A stretch of 64,000 bases of DNA from Chitinophaga sp. Cy-1792 (lineage in GTDB: Bacteria; Bacteroidota; Bacteroidia; Chitinophagales; Chitinophagaceae). The stretch lies in the NCBI RefSeq assembly GCF_011752935.1, contig NZ_VWWO01000002.1, positions 496,001 through 560,000 on the forward strand, given 5' to 3'. This document shows positions 62,078 through 64,000 of the stretch, piece by piece. The position numbers and the translations under genes were made by a program. Positions within the stretch are counted from its first letter, which is position 1, and each line of letters begins with the position of its first letter. The notes beneath the pieces were generated by a model, which was not told the DNA's origin, searched no databases, and was given only the letters and a program-made list of their open reading frames with translations.

Positions 62078-62380
62078 ATGAACCTGGACGCCGCCTTCAG
62101 AAAAGCATTAATATACCTCGACACGGGAAAGGATGAGGCCGCAAAAGAGTTGCTGGACGCCATCTATGAAGAAAGTCTGGCAACAGACGATGCCCTGCAC
62201 CTGGTGCAATCCAGTTGCGCCCTCGGACAGTATTATTATAACCGGGATGAATTTATCCAGGCCCGGCATTATCTCAATATAACCGTGAGTACGCAACTGG
62301 AAGAAGGCCTGGATGATCTGCTGGCCTATGAGATCAATGTTGCCAACGAGCTCCTGCTGGAGCTGGACGCTAAAAACTAA
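62078..62380 (+). CDS. Small TPR-like helical protein
   Basis: A 100-aa all-helical cytoplasmic protein. The pairs AFRKALIYLDTGKDEAAKEL and SCALGQYYYNRDEFIQARHY look like one and a half tetratricopeptide repeats. No partner identified. It is followed 27 bp later by a VOC protein gene and is divergent from the sigma factor. Function unknown. Confidence 0.6.
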   Translation: MNLDAAFRKALIYLDTGKDEAAKELLDAIYEESLATDDALHLVQSSCALGQYYYNRDEFIQARHYLNITVSTQLEEGLDDLLAYEINVANELLLELDAKN

Positions 62381-62407
62381 CCTGTGCACCTATAACCCAA
62401 TAAAGAT

Positions 62408-62764
62408 ATGGCTACATTAAATCTACTGGTAATCAAAACAGATAAACCTGAACAACAGGTCGAATTTTATGCGGCCATCGGCTTCCAGTTCGTTTACCAT
62501 CAGCATGGAACAGGTCCCTTCCATTATTCCAGCACCGACGAAGGCCTGGTACTGGAAATCTATCCGCTCCCTGCTCCGGCACACGGACCCGACCAGACTA
62601 CCCGCTTTGGCTTTACCGTTCCCAACCTGGAACTCACCATGCAAACCCTGCAAAAACTGAATGTTACCATTGTCACCATGCCCCGCGATACCGAATGGGG
62701 CCGCATGGCCCTGGTACAGGACATGGATGGAAGAAGGGTTGAATTAACCGAGAAACAGCTGTAA
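62408..62764 (+). CDS. VOC-family (glyoxalase/bleomycin-resistance-like) protein
   Basis: A 118-aa protein with the beta-alpha-beta-beta-beta plan twice. The opening is LNLLVIKTDKPEQQVEFYAA, the mid-strand LVLEIYPLP carries a possible metal-binding Glu, and the end is VQDMDGRRVELTEKQL. Family members isomerise or bind small electrophiles or drugs; the substrate cannot be told. Probably co-transcribed with the preceding small gene and ended by element E3. Confidence 0.85.
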   Translation: MATLNLLVIKTDKPEQQVEFYAAIGFQFVYHQHGTGPFHYSSTDEGLVLEIYPLPAPAHGPDQTTRFGFTVPNLELTMQTLQKLNVTIVTMPRDTEWGRMALVQDMDGRRVELTEKQL

Positions 62765-62778
62765 CCCGCTATAAATTT

Positions 62779-62863
62779 CAGAAAGAAAGCGCTCCTCCCG
62801 CCACTGGTGGGAGGAGCGCTTTCTTTCTGTTTAGCGACGCCGAAGGCGTCGCTAAACAGAAAG
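62779..62863. repeat. Double-hairpin intergenic element E3 with alternative pairing
   Basis: Hairpin 1: 24-bp stem 62779-62802 / 62806-62829, loop ACT, one G-U. Hairpin 2: perfect 12-bp stem 62830-62841 / 62845-62856, loop GAA. CAGAAAG, which opens hairpin 1, recurs at 62857-62863, so hairpin 2 can instead extend to 19 bp by taking over the right arm of hairpin 1. Same design as E1. Confidence 0.8.
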
Positions 62864-62932
62864 ACGAAATACAAAATATCATCTCTCTGATTAATTATAA
62901 TATTTTTCTAATGATTTTTTATAGACTCCCTA

Positions 62933-62964
62933 ACGACCCCTCCGGTCGTACCCGCCTACCTTTG
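62933..62964 (+). promoter_or_regulatory. Putative promoter/operator of the P-type ATPase gene
   Basis: TACCTTTG at 62957-62964 is an exact -7 element, 47 bp before the gene. An inverted repeat ACGACC / GGTCGT (62933-62949) lies just upstream, in place of a -33 element. Confidence 0.45.
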
Positions 62965-63011
62965 TATCGCTGCAAACGGAGCTGAAACAAAGTACAGGAC
63001 CTATAAAAAAC

Positions 63012-64000
63012 ATGACTATGCTGTCTACAGTAACAAAAACCATTAAATATCGCATAGCAGGAATTACTAACGGCAACGGGCTAAACGAAGAAGCAGCCAC
63101 CAGACTCATCAAAGCAGGCTCGCATACCATAGAAGGCTGCCTCGACATGATGGACGCCTCCGCAGAAGGACTCTCCGCAGAACAGGCCGCCCTGCACCTG
63201 CGCACCTACGGCCCCAACGAAGTACAACACGAAAAAGCCCCCGCATGGTTTAATCAGCTCATCGCAGCCTTTATTAACCCTTTTATAGGTATTCTGCTCA
63301 TTATCGCCATTATATCCCTTATCATGGACGTATGGACGGCAGCACCAGGAGAAGAAGACTATAAAACTGTTGCCATGGTCGGTGTCATGGTAATGGTTAG
63401 TGGACTCCTCCGCTTCTTCCAGGAATTCAGAAGCAACCGCGCCGCCGAACAACTGAAAAGCATGGTGAAAACCACCGCATCCGTTTTACGTAAAGAAACC
63501 GGCAAACAGGAAACGGATATCAGCCACATCGTGCCCGGAGATATTATCTTCCTCTCAGCCGGAGATATGATCCCCGCCGATTGCCGCATCATCCACTCCA
63601 AAGACCTGTTCGTCTCCCAGGCCATGCTCACCGGCGAATCCCTCCCCGTAGAAAAGAATTTTCAGCCAGTTCCTTTTTTACCGGGAGCCTCGCCGCTGGA
63701 CCTGGAAAATATTTGCTTCATGGGTACCAACGTAGTCAGTGGCGCCGCCACCGCCATCGTTATCAACACCGGCAACCAAACTTATTTCGGCTCCCTCAGC
63801 AAATCTATCGTGGGCAAACGCGCCGAAACCAGCTTCGATAAAGGTGTCAATAAAGTATCCTACCTCCTCATCCGGTTCATGCTGGTAATGGTGCCACTCA
63901 TCTTTATCATCAACGGCCTCGTGAAAGGCGACTGGATGGAAGCCCTCCTGTTTGCCATCGCGGTAGCGGTAGGGCTCACCCCCGAAATGCTGCCGATGAT
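63012..64000 (+). CDS. mgtA: MgtA-type magnesium-translocating P-type ATPase, 5' part
   Basis: The gene runs off the right edge; about 329 residues are visible. ATG at 63012 or, two codons on, at 63018. An N-terminal cation-ATPase domain (LSAEQAALHLRTYGPNEVQH) is followed by membrane segments (NPFIGILLIIAIISLIMDV), the actuator motif MLTGESLPVEK, and a segment ending AVAVGLTPEMLPM. The last motif, with the Glu-Met-Leu-Pro order, is typical of the P3B magnesium importers rather than calcium pumps. The phosphorylation site DKTGT lies beyond the window. Confidence 0.88.
   Translation, partial: MTMLSTVTKTIKYRIAGITNGNGLNEEAATRLIKAGSHTIEGCLDMMDASAEGLSAEQAALHLRTYGPNEVQHEKAPAWFNQLIAAFINPFIGILLIIAIISLIMDVWTAAPGEEDYKTVAMVGVMVMVSGLLRFFQEFRSNRAAEQLKSMVKTTASVLRKETGKQETDISHIVPGDIIFLSAGDMIPADCRIIHSKDLFVSQAMLTGESLPVEKNFQPVPFLPGASPLDLENICFMGTNVVSGAATAIVINTGNQTYFGSLSKSIVGKRAETSFDKGVNKVSYLLIRFMLVMVPLIFIINGLVKGDWMEALLFAIAVAVGLTPEMLPM

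Noticed and set aside
1..64000. tRNA, rRNA, insertion sequence or prophage genes
   Set aside because: No cloverleaf-like gene, rRNA stretch, transposase, integrase or terminal repeats were seen. The AT-rich block at 24-30 kb has no mobility gene at its edges.

Overview
The window reads as chromosome of a Bacteroidota bacterium, most like the Chitinophaga/Chitinophagaceae group. Signs are a SusC/SusD pair with an ECF sigma factor and FecR, a type IX secretion (T9SS) C-terminal sorting domain, SprB-like adhesin repeats, exact copies of the Bacteroidota -7 promoter element TAnnTTTG, and the lack of Shine-Dalgarno sites before most genes. Genus is inferred; no rRNA gene is present.

Layout. 1-3654: the end of an OprP-type porin and a convergent periplasmic arylsulfatase. 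4067-24151: five large co-directional genes spaced 5-19 bp apart. They encode a 1472-aa exported protein, a six-domain fibronectin-III protein, a 1877-aa SprB-repeat adhesin with a T9SS tail, an outer-membrane beta-barrel, and a 2040-aa multidomain polymorphic toxin. 24155-30138: an AT-rich block of small unknown genes that looks like an immunity array, with a tandem duplication, a second paralogous pair and a deletion remnant. 30418-33887: an esterase, an exported protein and two orphan genes. 33929-35552: a two-gene ATPase module that may be a defence or toxin-antitoxin unit. 35770-43540: a LytS/LytTR two-component pair followed by a complete RND efflux operon. 43695-46782: hydrolases, a Crp/Fnr regulator and a lipoprotein. 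46865-53170: a hot-dog-domain protein, an SDR oxidoreductase, a PhnA-like protein, a second Crp/Fnr regulator and an extradiol dioxygenase. 53323-61803: an ECF sigma / FecR / SusC / SusD / (GDPD-like + alkaline phosphatase) locus, best read as import and dephosphorylation of an organophosphate. 62078-64000: two small proteins and the start of an MgtA-type P-type ATPase.

Three observations stand out. (1) The five-gene cluster looks like a Bacteroidota delivery system for a giant toxin that carries its own zincin-like and caspase-like (clan CD) motifs and ends in a nuclease-like tip, with an immunity bank beside it. (2) Three intergenic regions each hold a triple direct repeat of a TCAGT-type 9-mer at exactly 21-bp steps, which is the geometry of LytTR binding sites. 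They lie before the LytTR operon itself, before the RND efflux operon, and (opposite strand) between the sulfatase and the toxin operon. (3) Several intergenic gaps carry paired long hairpins with three-base loops. In two of them the shared arm can pair either way, which gives mutually exclusive structures.

All calls come from reading the sequence and its translations. No database search was run, so family names are by motif and memory and are hedged where weak.
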